A stretch of 59,733 bases of DNA, from contig NZ_JAHLDV010000016.1 of NCBI RefSeq assembly GCF_018861865.1, positions 1-59,733 of the forward strand, written 5' to 3'. This document shows, piece after piece, positions 11,294 through 20,304 of the stretch. The translations under genes were made by a program, and so were the position numbers. This DNA is from Clostridium frigoris (GTDB lineage Bacteria; Bacillota; Clostridia; Clostridiales; Clostridiaceae). The notes under the pieces were generated by a model that was given only the letters and a program-made list of their open reading frames with translations, was not told the DNA's origin and did not search any database. Numbering within the stretch: position 1 is the stretch's first letter; every line of letters begins with the position of its first letter.

Positions 11294-12214
11294 TTATTTA
11301 TTTTCAATGTAATGTTCAGCATGAGTAGCCGCTATTGCACCATCTGCTGCTGCTGTAATTACTTGTCTTAGTAACTTCACCCTTATGTCACCAGCTGCAT
11401 ATACTCCCGGTATATTAGTCCTCATATTCTCATCAGTAATAACGTCTCCACGATCATTCATAGTGATTTTCCCATTATACAATTCAGATATTGGTAGATA
11501 TCCTACAAATACAAAACATCCATCTGCTTTTAATTCACTGAGTTCACCAGTTTTAACATTTTTAATTACTAAACTTTCTAACATTTCTTTACCTTTAGCT
11601 TCCTCAACCACAGCATCCAAAATAAACTTTATCTTTGGGTTTTTAAAAGCTTTCTCTTGAAGTGACTTAACGGCCCTAAGTTCGCCTCTTCTGTGTATTA
11701 CAGTAACGGTTTTCCCAAATTTAGCAAGGTATATAGCTTCAGATATAGCTGAATCTCCTCCCCCTATTACTGCAATATCTAAATCTTCAAAAAAATCAGC
11801 ATCACAAGTTGCACAATACGAAACTCCCTTACCTCTTAATTCTATTTCATTTTTAAACCCACCAAGTCTAGGAGATGCTCCTGATGCTATTATAATAGTT
11901 TTAGTTTTATAAGTTTTACCCTTGCATTTGATTACTTTAATATCTCCTTCAAGTTCAACTTCCAATACCTCTTCACTTACAAATTTCGTTCCAAACTCTT
12001 CTGCTTGCTGCTTCATACGTTTGCTGAGTGTTGCCCCTGTACAGTTTTCAATTGATCCTGGATAGTTATCAATTTCATTAGTTGTAGCAACCTGTCCACC
12101 AAACTCTGCTCTTTCTATTAATAAAGTATCCATTCTTGATCTTGATGCATAAAGTCCAGCGGATAACCCTGCAGGCCCCCCACCAATAATTATAGTATCA
12201 TAAATATGTTCCAT
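11294..12214 (-). CDS. trxB: Thioredoxin reductase
   Basis: A 306-residue FAD/NADPH disulfide reductase. TIIIGGGPAGLSAGLYASRS is the FAD-binding fold, YCATCDADFF is the redox-active CATC site, [20 protein letters not shown] the NADPH-binding fold, and GVYAAGDIR the C-terminal FAD motif. GAGGAGG precedes the ATG. It is the first gene of the trxB-trxA-grdA string; 41 bp separate it from the upstream trmL. Confidence 0.97.
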   Translation of the reverse strand: MEHIYDTIIIGGGPAGLSAGLYASRSRMDTLLIERAEFGGQVATTNEIDNYPGSIENCTGATLSKRMKQQAEEFGTKFVSEEVLEVELEGDIKVIKCKGKTYKTKTIIIASGASPRLGGFKNEIELRGKGVSYCATCDADFFEDLDIAVIGGGDSAISEAIYLAKFGKTVTVIHRRGELRAVKSLQEKAFKNPKIKFILDAVVEEAKGKEMLESLVIKNVKTGELSELKADGCFVFVGYLPISELYNGKITMNDRGDVITDENMRTNIPGVYAAGDIRVKLLRQVITAAADGAIAATHAEHYIENK

Positions 12215-12255
12215 ACATATAGCCTCCTCATTTTTCTTATCAAATTTAACGTACC

Positions 12256-12723
12256 TTACTTCATGTCTTTAAAACCTATTTGCCTAAGTGCCTCATATGC
12301 CACAATTGCTACAGTATTTGAAAGGTTAAGTGACCTAGTTGTGCTGCTTATCATAGGTACTTTTATGCATCTATTAGGATCACTATCTCGAATGATATCC
12401 GGAAGTCCTGACGACTCTCGCCCGAAAACTATAAAATCTCCCTCTTTATATTCTACGTCTGAGTAGAAATTCGATGCCTTTGTTGTAGAAAAATAGAAAG
12501 TTGAATCCTTATATTTTAAGCGTAGTTCTTCATATGAATCGTGTAACTCTAGGTCTAAATAAGGCCAATAATCTAGTCCTGCCCTTTTAAGTTGTTTCTC
12601 CTCTAAACTAAATCCTAAAGGTTTTATAAGATGAAGTTTACAATTCGTCAACACACATGTCCTTCCGATATTCCCTGTGTTTTGTGGAATTTCTGGTTGA
12701 AATAAAACTATATTTAAATGCAT
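12256..12723 (-). CDS. trmL: tRNA (cytidine/uridine(34)-2'-O)-methyltransferase TrmL
   Basis: A 155-residue SPOUT-fold methyltransferase that modifies the wobble ribose of certain tRNA-Leu. Signatures are LFQPEIPQNTGNIGRTC near the start, LGFSLEEKQLKRAGLDYWPYLDL, FGRESSGLPDII, and the knotted SAM-binding end IRDSDPNRCIKVPM with SLNLSNTVAIVAYEALRQ. Length is typical. It is 12 bp downstream of the MutS-like gene, suggesting co-transcription. Confidence 0.95.
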   Translation of the reverse strand: MHLNIVLFQPEIPQNTGNIGRTCVLTNCKLHLIKPLGFSLEEKQLKRAGLDYWPYLDLELHDSYEELRLKYKDSTFYFSTTKASNFYSDVEYKEGDFIVFGRESSGLPDIIRDSDPNRCIKVPMISSTTRSLNLSNTVAIVAYEALRQIGFKDMK

Positions 12724-12735
12724 AATTAGTCCTCC

Positions 12736-14292
12736 TTATTTCTCTATTGTCTCAGCTCTTTTATATGCTGCATCAGTTATTGCTTTTGGATAATGCATGT
12801 ATTCTAAAAGTTTAATAGCATTTCTGGTTTGAGAAACTCCCTTTTTAATCTTATAATCAAAGCTTAAGCCCTTGTGATTATCTACCTTTTCACTAAAGTA
12901 GTAGAACTCATAATTTACTTTTAAAATATCAACTAGTTCTCTATCATGGGTTGCTACAATAGAAATACTTTTTCCATTGTTTATATATGTTAATATAGCA
13001 GCTGACATAGATATTTTCTCAATTGGATTTGTACCCCTAAATATCTCATCAATAGGACAAAATACGGGTGCATCCTTTTCTAGAGCTTTAATTATACGTT
13101 GTATAGATTCTACCTCCGCCATAAAGAAACTTTTCCCCTTTGTTAAATCGTCATTTGGGCTAATTGATGAAACTATATTAAAGAAAGACGCCTCGTAATT
13201 TTTAGCCAATGCAAAATTAAAACTTTGCGCTAAGATTATATTTACTCCCATCATTCTTAAAAAGGTGGATTTACCTGCCATATTTGTACCTGTAAGCACA
13301 ATTCCTCCCTTTTCTATATTAATTGAGTTAGGAACGGCATTCTCAATAAGAGGATGCACTCCATCCTTTATCTTCAAAGTAATATCCTTTGTAAACTTAG
13401 GTTTTACACACTGCTCTTTTAAATTATGTTCATAACCTGAAATTGAGATTAATGCTTCTAATTCTCCAACAATATAGTAAAGATCCATTAATCTTTGTTT
13501 TTCTCTTTTTATTTTATGAGATATGGAGTAATAAGTTGTTTCCTCTAAAAGAAAAATAACAGAAATGAATTCAAAAGCACCTCCCCACATATTTATAACT
13601 CCTATGGTTTTTGTACTAAGATCTATATCTTTCATACCTTTAAGAAGCGTTTTTATCTTATCTTTGTAATAAATAATTTCTTTATCATTTATACCCGCTA
13701 TTTTTTTAGCTGCCTTAATGTTCTTTTGCAAATAGAATATACCATTAGACTTAATTGCCCTTACTTCTGTTGAATTTATAAGCATATTGATAGAACTTAT
13801 GGCAAATAATGCTATCATATACTTAGGATTTACGAATATTGCAAATAAAATTGCTATTGCTGGCAACACCTTTCCTAGAATGGTATACACATAATATTTA
13901 GGCCTATTTATGATAAGATCGGTTTCAATCATATCTAGTAAGCTATTTTTAGTATCACTATTTAATTCAAAAAAAATACACTGAAGAGTTTCCCGAAGCT
14001 TACTGTTTTCTTTCATAGACTGAATTAATTTTCCTCTTGCTTTTAATTTATCTTCATTCATTAAGGGATTTCTAAGCATTGAGTATAAAGAGGCCTCTCC
14101 AGGGCTGCTATATGATCTATCAAGCTTTTCATACACCTTATTCATATCTAAATCGTCCCAGGTCTGATCATCTAAGGTGTATTCACTCTTTTCACGCATA
14201 TTAAAAAATTTCTTAACCTTCTCAAAATTTATAGTCTTATCCACATCTTTATTATAATCTTTTCTTATTGATCCTAAAAATCTGCTACTCAT
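12736..14292 (-). CDS. MutS-like ABC ATPase with central membrane segments
   Basis: A 518-residue protein carrying only the core and ATPase domains of MutS. The C-terminal ATPase shows Walker A GTNMAGKSTFLRMMGVN, the Ser-rich segment SISPNDDLTKGKSFFMAE, a Walker B-like FCPIDEIFRGTNPIEK and the H-motif ATHDRELVD. The N-terminal mismatch-recognition and connector domains are absent. Two adjacent hydrophobic segments (VYTILGKVLPAIAILFAIFV and YMIALFAISSINMLI, about residues 130-170) suggest membrane attachment, unusual for MutS. The ATG at 14292 follows AAAGGAGC; an earlier ATG at 14364 would overlap the upstream gene. The substrate is unknown. Confidence 0.85.
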   Translation of the reverse strand: MSSRFLGSIRKDYNKDVDKTINFEKVKKFFNMREKSEYTLDDQTWDDLDMNKVYEKLDRSYSSPGEASLYSMLRNPLMNEDKLKARGKLIQSMKENSKLRETLQCIFFELNSDTKNSLLDMIETDLIINRPKYYVYTILGKVLPAIAILFAIFVNPKYMIALFAISSINMLINSTEVRAIKSNGIFYLQKNIKAAKKIAGINDKEIIYYKDKIKTLLKGMKDIDLSTKTIGVINMWGGAFEFISVIFLLEETTYYSISHKIKREKQRLMDLYYIVGELEALISISGYEHNLKEQCVKPKFTKDITLKIKDGVHPLIENAVPNSINIEKGGIVLTGTNMAGKSTFLRMMGVNIILAQSFNFALAKNYEASFFNIVSSISPNDDLTKGKSFFMAEVESIQRIIKALEKDAPVFCPIDEIFRGTNPIEKISMSAAILTYINNGKSISIVATHDRELVDILKVNYEFYYFSEKVDNHKGLSFDYKIKKGVSQTRNAIKLLEYMHYPKAITDAAYKRAETIEK

Positions 14293-14344
14293 AATACAAT
14301 GCTCCTTTAGATTTTTTTTATTTCCACTTTTGTTAAATTCCCCT

Positions 14345-15694
14345 CTATGCTTTCTTAGTTCCAACCTTCATAACTCCATTTATAACACGGAATGTATCTT
14401 TATTTATAATTTCAGTATTAACTAGATTTCCATTTTCATAAGTTTTTCTAATCACTTTAACCTTAAAACCTGCATAACCCGTCTTTACAATCTTATTTTG
14501 ACCCTCATACATTGTTGGGTCTTGTATTGTTTCTGTTTTAGGCTCAGTAGGCTCAGATACCTCATTTACTATTTTATATGTTCTATTGGTTAATGTAGAG
14601 CTTGAATATATATTGAAATATATATTTCCATTTGACAAAAGGCCTTCAATATATATTGGATACTTGAATGTGTTTTTAAACTTATAATCAAGATTTCCAT
14701 AATCAACTGTAGCATCTTGCCCCTTAGGAATATAACCCGATGATATTGTATGATGAATTCTTTCTACAGAAACAATTGAAGTTGAAAGCATTGCATTATA
14801 CAAAGTAGATGAAACTTGACATATACCTCCACCTAGACCCTGTTCCAATTTATCACCAATAATTATACTCGCTGCCTTGTATCCTCTTGAAGCTTTTCTC
14901 TCTCCTACAACACCATTAAAACTAAAAACATCTCCCGGCATAAGTAGTTTCCCATTTATACTTCCAGTTGCTAAGGCTATATTTGTCGCTCTACCCTCGG
15001 GTGAGCTTCCAAAGCTCGTAGTATAACTTGATATTCTTGTATTTATTGTCTTTAAGGAAGCCTTTGAAATTTTAGGTTTTATTTCTTTAACTGGGGCCTG
15101 TATATATGCTACATCCTCATCCGTGAACCCATCAATTTTACTTTTAACATTAGTTTTTAGTTTATCTACTTCGAGCTTCCTTCCAATAACATCATTTGTA
15201 ACAACGAATTCTCCACCGCTGACCTTAGTTATAGTTGCATTCTTTTCCTTTTTATCTGTATCTTTAGCTATTTCCTTTAATATTTTATCAACTGTCTTAT
15301 CATTATATTCAAAAGTTAGTTTTATTTGTTTACCTCTAGGATGTTCTATGGCTTTGTATTTTTCAAACATATTCATATTATTTCCATAGCTTAATGCCTT
15401 CTGCAATGCCTCGTCAACTTTGTACTTTGCTCCGAGCGTTTTATAATCAAGTATATATTTTTTTTCATCAGTTACTACAGTTATCTTTTTCTTAAGAACC
15501 TTACTAGAATATTTGTCATTTAATATCGTTTGTGCTTCTTTCTTCGTTTTACCAGTTAAATCCTCATTTTCAATTTTAACTCCAGGTAAAATCAAAGAAT
15601 CCCATTGTTTTACTTTAATATAAGAGTAGCCACTGAAAGTAATTGTACTAAATAGGATTAAAACTCCTATTATAATAATTGCCTTTTTCTTCAT
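14345..15694 (-). CDS. VanW family cell-wall protein with G5-like C-terminus
   Basis: A 449-residue exported or membrane-anchored protein. Residues about 4-24 form a signal anchor. Residues about 35-200 contain two tandem PG_binding_4-like modules (GVKIENEDLTGKTKKEAQ and VIGRKLEVDKLKTNV). The VanW domain follows at about 215-355 (GRATNIALATGSINGKLLMP, GDVFSFN, GGGICQVSSTLYNAML, HHTISSGYIPKGQDATVDYG), and the end (about 375-445) resembles a G5 domain. Proteins of this build act at the cell surface, probably on peptidoglycan, but no reaction is established. AAAGGAG precedes the ATG. Confidence 0.88.
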   Translation of the reverse strand: MKKKAIIIIGVLILFSTITFSGYSYIKVKQWDSLILPGVKIENEDLTGKTKKEAQTILNDKYSSKVLKKKITVVTDEKKYILDYKTLGAKYKVDEALQKALSYGNNMNMFEKYKAIEHPRGKQIKLTFEYNDKTVDKILKEIAKDTDKKEKNATITKVSGGEFVVTNDVIGRKLEVDKLKTNVKSKIDGFTDEDVAYIQAPVKEIKPKISKASLKTINTRISSYTTSFGSSPEGRATNIALATGSINGKLLMPGDVFSFNGVVGERKASRGYKAASIIIGDKLEQGLGGGICQVSSTLYNAMLSTSIVSVERIHHTISSGYIPKGQDATVDYGNLDYKFKNTFKYPIYIEGLLSNGNIYFNIYSSSTLTNRTYKIVNEVSEPTEPKTETIQDPTMYEGQNKIVKTGYAGFKVKVIRKTYENGNLVNTEIINKDTFRVINGVMKVGTKKA

Positions 15695-15916
15695 ATATAA
15701 TCTCCTTTTCTACTCATAAATAGTATACTACAAAGAAGTCGATATTCCTATATGCTCCGAGTAGCGTTCCAAAATGTAAGCTTAATACTCTTCATTTTAT
15801 CATTGTTGACTTTAAATCTATAATTTTGTATTAATCCAGCATCTTCTATGGTAAAATTATACTTATATTAAACACGCTAAATTTAATAATAAAATACTGT
15901 GTTCAAGAATAAAGTA

Positions 15917-15956
15917 TTTTTTAAAGGCTAGACAATAAATTGTCTAGCCTTTAAAA
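15917..15956. terminator. Perfect palindromic hairpin after the propeller gene
   Basis: TTAAAGGCTAGACAAT and ATTGTCTAGCCTTTAA form a 16-bp stem with a tiny loop, 8 bp past the stop codon of the propeller protein. A long U-run is lacking, but the A/T-rich base of the stem would supply one; likely terminator. Confidence 0.7.
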
Positions 15957-15963
15957 TTTACAT

Positions 15964-17376
15964 TTAATTGTCTAGTTTGAAATTAGTCACGACCCTATCT
16001 CCTGTTTCATTATCTACTTTAATAACGTGTACTTCTTTATTATCTAAACTCCAGATACTTTCATAATAACTATATTGGCCAGCTGCATCTGATTTATTAG
16101 TATCCTCTACATTTCTTATAGCTCCCGACCAAGAATCAGTACTACTATCTGCAATTGCTCCTTTATCTGTTATGCTAGAATTTCGTTCTTTTGCAAAATT
16201 ATAAACACATAAAGTAGAAATTGTTTTTTCAGTAGACGCTACCCTTGCAAATGTCGTTATTTTTGCAGCACTTACATTAGGGCTTTGAGTTTCAATTCCT
16301 TCTTTAACATAACTAATTAAGTTGCCATCATTAGAAAAAGCAGGGTACTTACCATTAGCAACATATCTACTACTAGTCTTATCTTTTAAAGGTTGGATGT
16401 ATATTTTACCCTCAGCTTCATAAACTAGGTTTTCACCATCTTTAGATACCATAGGGTTTTTTCCATCTGCAATTTTCGTAGATACATTACCCTTTTTATT
16501 AGATAAATAGATAGCTCCATTTTCTAATTCTACTTTATTTGCTTTGTAATAGATTATTTCTCCACTAGGTGTAAAATTCGGCTTATTAACTATTTGTGTC
16601 TTATCATTACAAGCTATTAACATCGTCTCACTTGATGATTTTAAATCTTTTATATATATGCCATCATCTTTAACACTAGCTAATTTCGTTGCATCGTTAG
16701 AATACCTTGGATCATATGTTGTTAATACAACGGTAGGTACACTTGGAACATCTATCGTTGGATTTGTAACTGTTGCCGGAATAACAGTTGCTGGTATAAC
16801 AGGTTTTACTTCGGTACCTTCGTCTTGAATTGTTTCATCATCACCATCATCATAATTTACAATTTCCATAATACCGTTATCAGAAATAATATTTGCAGCC
16901 ATAAGGCTATCTGTAGGCTTCTTTACTGTATTAACACTTAAGGGATTGCTGACGTTCGCTACGCCTCCCTTTATTGCCACCAATTGTTTATTTTTATAAT
17001 TATTTTTTATAATATCGTCTAAAATTTTTAATCCTACTGCTTGCTTACTACTGTCATTAATTGATTCTTTTGTGCTTATAACCGGAATAGTTGAATTTGT
17101 CGTTCCTTTAATCTTTGTAAATATATTTTTACTTTGAATATCTATAACCTTAAATATCGATCCACTTACAAATACACAAATTACAAAACCTGAAGCGATT
17201 TTAAAATATCTATTTTTCATAAAGTTACTTCTATGTTTAGGCTGCTTTGTAATATTGTTATATTTATCTGCAAACATTATTTTATTTTTTAAATCTGATT
17301 TAAACTCCTCATCAATAACGATCTTTGCTGCATCATTACACAATGATTTCTCAATACTGTTTTCATTTATTTCCAA
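15964..17376 (-). CDS. Probable membrane-anchored anti-sigma factor with extracytoplasmic beta-propeller
   Basis: A 470-residue protein with a single membrane segment at residues about 58-78. The short cytoplasmic N-terminus (about 1-55) would contact the sigma factor encoded just upstream, whose gene overlaps this one by 14 bp. The outside part starts with a Thr/Val/Pro-rich linker (about 185-215) and then shows TolB-like propeller blades (DPRYSNDATKLASV, NPMVSKDGENLVYEA, YPAFSNDGNLISYVKE, SIWSLDNKEVHVIKV). The TTG start follows GGAGGTGAT. The layout suggests a sensor whose propeller detects an envelope signal; this is inferred from order and topology, not from a recognised anti-sigma domain. 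Confidence 0.65.
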   Translation of the reverse strand: MEINENSIEKSLCNDAAKIVIDEEFKSDLKNKIMFADKYNNITKQPKHRSNFMKNRYFKIASGFVICVFVSGSIFKVIDIQSKNIFTKIKGTTNSTIPVISTKESINDSSKQAVGLKILDDIIKNNYKNKQLVAIKGGVANVSNPLSVNTVKKPTDSLMAANIISDNGIMEIVNYDDGDDETIQDEGTEVKPVIPATVIPATVTNPTIDVPSVPTVVLTTYDPRYSNDATKLASVKDDGIYIKDLKSSSETMLIACNDKTQIVNKPNFTPSGEIIYYKANKVELENGAIYLSNKKGNVSTKIADGKNPMVSKDGENLVYEAEGKIYIQPLKDKTSSRYVANGKYPAFSNDGNLISYVKEGIETQSPNVSAAKITTFARVASTEKTISTLCVYNFAKERNSSITDKGAIADSSTDSWSGAIRNVEDTNKSDAAGQYSYYESIWSLDNKEVHVIKVDNETGDRVVTNFKLDN

Positions 17377-17875
17377 TTACATCACCTCCCAAACTATGTT
17401 CATAACTCTTCTTAATTTTCTTTATAGCTCTAGAAATAGTTGATTTTACAGTACTTTCTGTTATATCTACTGCTTCTGCAATTTCTCTGAATTTTAGACC
17501 ACCATAAAACCTAAGATAAAGCATTTTTTTTGTTTCTTCTGGTAATATATCGATTATTTTTTTTACGCCATCAAATTCATCTCTAATAGCTATATTTTCA
17601 TATCCAAAATCTTCGTCGCCTCTATCTAAAAAGCTTTCTATAGGAATTACTTTACTGTTTTTTCTATAAAAATCTATAATAGTATTATGAGCTATTTTAA
17701 ATATCCAATTCTTACTTGCTTCTACCTCAGTAATTTTATCTTTGTTTTCATATATTTTAGTAAACACAGTAGCAATTATATCTTCTGCGTTCCATTTGTT
17801 TTTTACAGAAACAAAAATATATCTGTAAACGCAATTATAGTACATGTCATACAGTTGTTCGAACTTACTTGGCAT
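17363..17875 (-). CDS. ECF-type RNA polymerase sigma factor
   Basis: A 170-residue sigma-70-family protein with region 2 (YNCVYRYIFVSVKNKWNAEDIIATVF and NWIFKIAHNTIIDFYRK) and region 4 (LPEETKKMLYLRFYGGLKFREI and ITESTVKSTISRAIKKIK), and no regions 1 or 3: the ECF class. The gene overlaps the following membrane protein by 14 bp, implying translational coupling and stoichiometric control. The ATG is preceded by GGGGGT. Its promoter is probably in 17876-18140 and may be autoregulated. I cannot assign an ECF subgroup. Confidence 0.93.
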   Translation of the reverse strand: MPSKFEQLYDMYYNCVYRYIFVSVKNKWNAEDIIATVFTKIYENKDKITEVEASKNWIFKIAHNTIIDFYRKNSKVIPIESFLDRGDEDFGYENIAIRDEFDGVKKIIDILPEETKKMLYLRFYGGLKFREIAEAVDITESTVKSTISRAIKKIKKSYEHSLGGDVIGNK

Positions 17876-18144
17876 TAAGCAGTACCCCCATCATAATTTG
17901 TTTTTTTATAAATACCACTGGTTATTAAAAAAACATTTCACATAATATACGTGAGACCTTATATTTAGTTGCATTCTTTACCAGTTTTTATGTAAAATGT
18001 GTATTAAATATGTCTGAAATATTCACACATACTTATTTAGATTATACCATAATATAAATAATACTAATGTATATTCCAATATAATTATATACTTACAAAT
18101 TATCAATAATTTCTTAATATAATTAAAGTTTTACAAGTATTTAT
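17876..18144. other. AT-rich intergenic region upstream of the ECF sigma gene
   Basis: About 270 bp with no ORF. It must hold the promoter of the ECF sigma operon on the minus strand, but I could not identify convincing -35/-10 boxes. No repeat or RNA motif recognised. Confidence 0.4.
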
Positions 18145-18183
18145 AAAAAAGCTACTTGGTAAATTTTATTTTACCAAGTAGCT
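18145..18183 (-). terminator. Terminator of the sleB-like gene
   Basis: GCTACTTGGTAAA pairs perfectly with TTTACCAAGTAGC, followed by TTTTTTATA on the minus strand. Confidence 0.93.
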
Positions 18184-18207
18184 CTTATCAATTTATTATG
18201 ATGATAA

Positions 18208-18921
18208 TTAGCTACAAAATCTATGTTTACCAATTATTTTTATAAGTGCCCGTGACCATATCCACTTATTGGTACTTGTTGCAGGATTGAAATAAAATAC
18301 AGCACCTCCAGAAGGGTCCCATCCGTTTAATGCATCCCTTGCTGCCCTTGTTGAACTTTCTTCAATTTTTGCATTTATTTGTCCATCCACAATCGCCGTG
18401 AATGCTCCTGGTTGATAAATTACGCCTGCTATTGTAGATGGGAATCTTGCATCTGCTGTTCTATTTAGAATAACCGCTCCAACAGCCACCTGACCCTCGT
18501 AGGGTTCTCCTCTAGCCTCGCCATTTATAAGTCTAGCTACTAATTCCACATCCTTATTATTTGTTACATTTTTACTAGATGCTGATCCAGAAGTCGATGT
18601 ACTAGTTGGAAGACCTATGGCTGCTAGTGTTGAATTCCCAGTCATTCCATCTGCTTTTAATCCATTACTCTTTTGAAAAGATTTAACGGAAAGATATGTA
18701 TTGTAGCCATATATTCCATCAACACTGCCCTTATAATATCCCCACTTCTTTAATTTAGTTTGAATTTGTTTAACTTGTTCACCACGCGATCCGTATTTAT
18801 AAACCTGTGCTATAGCTTGCTTACTATACACATTAAAATAAACTTCAGTTGCAAAATATGCAATTAAAATAATCATAACTACAGCGCTACATCTTTTAAA
18901 TAAATGTTTTTTAAGCTTCAA
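18208..18921 (-). CDS. sleB: Spore cortex-lytic enzyme (SleB/CwlJ hydrolase with peptidoglycan-binding domain)
   Basis: A 237-residue secreted hydrolase. Residues about 13-30 are a signal/anchor helix; about 42-105 is a PG_binding_1 domain (YGSRGEQVKQIQTKLKKWGY, VDGIYGYNTYLSVKSFQ, GLKADGMTGNSTLAAIG); about 122-237 is the Hydrolase_2 domain (VARLINGEARGEPYEGQVAV, AVILNRTADARFPSTIAGV, GAVFYFNP, IGKHRFC). The catalytic Glu is in NGEARGEP. Such enzymes degrade muramic-delta-lactam cortex during germination, or act as vegetative lytic transglycosylase-like enzymes. The start is TTG after AAGGAGG. No ypeB partner is adjacent, unlike the Bacillus sleB locus. Confidence 0.9.
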   Translation of the reverse strand: MKLKKHLFKRCSAVVMIILIAYFATEVYFNVYSKQAIAQVYKYGSRGEQVKQIQTKLKKWGYYKGSVDGIYGYNTYLSVKSFQKSNGLKADGMTGNSTLAAIGLPTSTSTSGSASSKNVTNNKDVELVARLINGEARGEPYEGQVAVGAVILNRTADARFPSTIAGVIYQPGAFTAIVDGQINAKIEESSTRAARDALNGWDPSGGAVFYFNPATSTNKWIWSRALIKIIGKHRFCS

Positions 18922-18985
18922 ACCTATTCCTCCTTAAACAACAATATGTAAATGTCATTAACAGTATTAGTTTGTGCTTAATTCC

Positions 18986-19027
18986 AAAAAAAATACACTA
19001 TGCTAATATAAGCCACAGTGTATTTTT
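18986..19027 (-). terminator. Terminator of the MgtE_N/CBS gene
   Basis: AAAAATACACT and AGTGTATTTTT flank a short loop and are followed by a T-run on the minus strand, touching the stop codon of the upstream gene. Confidence 0.88.
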
Positions 19028-20290
19028 TTATATAATTTTTTTAAGTTTTCTTTTCCATCTTGGCGACAATAGTTCTTCAATAATATCGTTCATAATTACT
19101 ATCCCACATAATTTTTCATCAATATCAACTACAGGTAAAGATATTAAATCATATTTAAGTGCTATTTCAACAGCTTCTTCGATATCTTGACTATCTTTTA
19201 TTTTAATAACCTTATCATCCATAATATCTTTAAGTTTCATCACAGGAGCTGAGAGAACTAAATCTCTTAAAGAAATAACTCCTTGAAGTTTTTTATCCTC
19301 ATCTACAATATAAATATAATGTATAACCTCATCTTCTGGTTGAAGTTCTCTTAAAATTTCAATAGTCGCACTAGCCGTAATATTTACATTAAATGATATA
19401 AAATCCTTATTCATTATACTACCAACAACTTCCTCTTCATAATTCATAAGGTTTCTAATTTCTTCTTCATCATCTTTATTAAAGTTTAAAAGAATTTTTT
19501 CTGCATCGTCTTCCTTCATTTCATCTAAAATATCCGCAATCTCATCATTAGGCATTTCATCTAAAATCTCTTGTGCAAGTAGATTATTAATAGTACTTAA
19601 AATATCTGCTTGAACTTCTGGCTGTAATTCTTCTAGAGTATGTGCTGCCAAATCCTTGTCTAGGCTCTCAAAAATTTTGTTTCTAGCAGATGTATCAAGT
19701 CCCTCCAAAATATCTGCAAGATCAGCTGGATGAAGTTTAGTAAGTTTTGAATATGGCTGCGTTAACTTCAGGCTGTGATCCACCATCTCCAGCGATTGCA
19801 CACTTTCCCATGTTATACTATTATCTTGAGGTTTTCTACCTAATATATTATAAAAAATTTTTATTATACCGTCTAATTTATATTTTCTAGCCGCTGCAAT
19901 AATGCCTGATTCTACAGCTATAACTCTTATTTCTCCGTAAGCCTTTGTCATGGTTAAATCATTAACTTTAACTACTTTTTTCCCATTAACATCTACTATT
20001 TGCTTATTCAATAAATGCTTAGATAAAAGATAAGAAAACTTTCTAGGAATTATCTCTTTAACTCCTCTTACCTGTATTGTTATTTTTTTGTCTTCTTCGC
20101 ATATTTCAATATTTCTAAATTCATAATTAAAAATTTCACTTTCCTTTTTAATCTTATATCCTATAACTCTTGGATATCCTTGCTCAGTAGTAACATAAAG
20201 ATCAAAAAGCTTTCCAATATTATCTTCAAACTCATCATACACATTTTTGTTTAGGATTGAACTTAAAAAAAACTCAGAAATTATTTCCAT
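19028..20290 (-). CDS. Soluble MgtE N-domain and CBS-pair protein
   Basis: A 420-residue protein with an N-terminal PRC-barrel-like region (about 1-160, FDLYVTTEQGYPRVIGYKI), a helical MgtE_N superhelix (about 180-280, LTKLHPADLADILEGLD, LDEMPNDEIADILDEMKEDDAEKIL) and a CBS pair (about 290-410, VGSIMNKDFISFNVNITASA, LRDLVLSAPVMKLKDIM, DLISLPVVD). Mg2+ channels of the MgtE type add five C-terminal membrane helices; here the protein ends after the CBS pair, so it is not a transporter but a regulatory or sensor relative. The ATG at 20290 follows GAGGAGGG. A structured leader precedes it. Confidence 0.88.
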   Translation of the reverse strand: MEIISEFFLSSILNKNVYDEFEDNIGKLFDLYVTTEQGYPRVIGYKIKKESEIFNYEFRNIEICEEDKKITIQVRGVKEIIPRKFSYLLSKHLLNKQIVDVNGKKVVKVNDLTMTKAYGEIRVIAVESGIIAAARKYKLDGIIKIFYNILGRKPQDNSITWESVQSLEMVDHSLKLTQPYSKLTKLHPADLADILEGLDTSARNKIFESLDKDLAAHTLEELQPEVQADILSTINNLLAQEILDEMPNDEIADILDEMKEDDAEKILLNFNKDDEEEIRNLMNYEEEVVGSIMNKDFISFNVNITASATIEILRELQPEDEVIHYIYIVDEDKKLQGVISLRDLVLSAPVMKLKDIMDDKVIKIKDSQDIEEAVEIALKYDLISLPVVDIDEKLCGIVIMNDIIEELLSPRWKRKLKKII

Positions 20291-20304
20291 AGATATCCCT
20301 CCTC

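Noticed and set aside
15917-15956. Link between the palindrome (AAAGGCTAGACAAT) and AAAGGCTAGACTA before ygiQ
   Set aside because: The match is 12 bases and lies outside a palindrome at the second site; probably chance.
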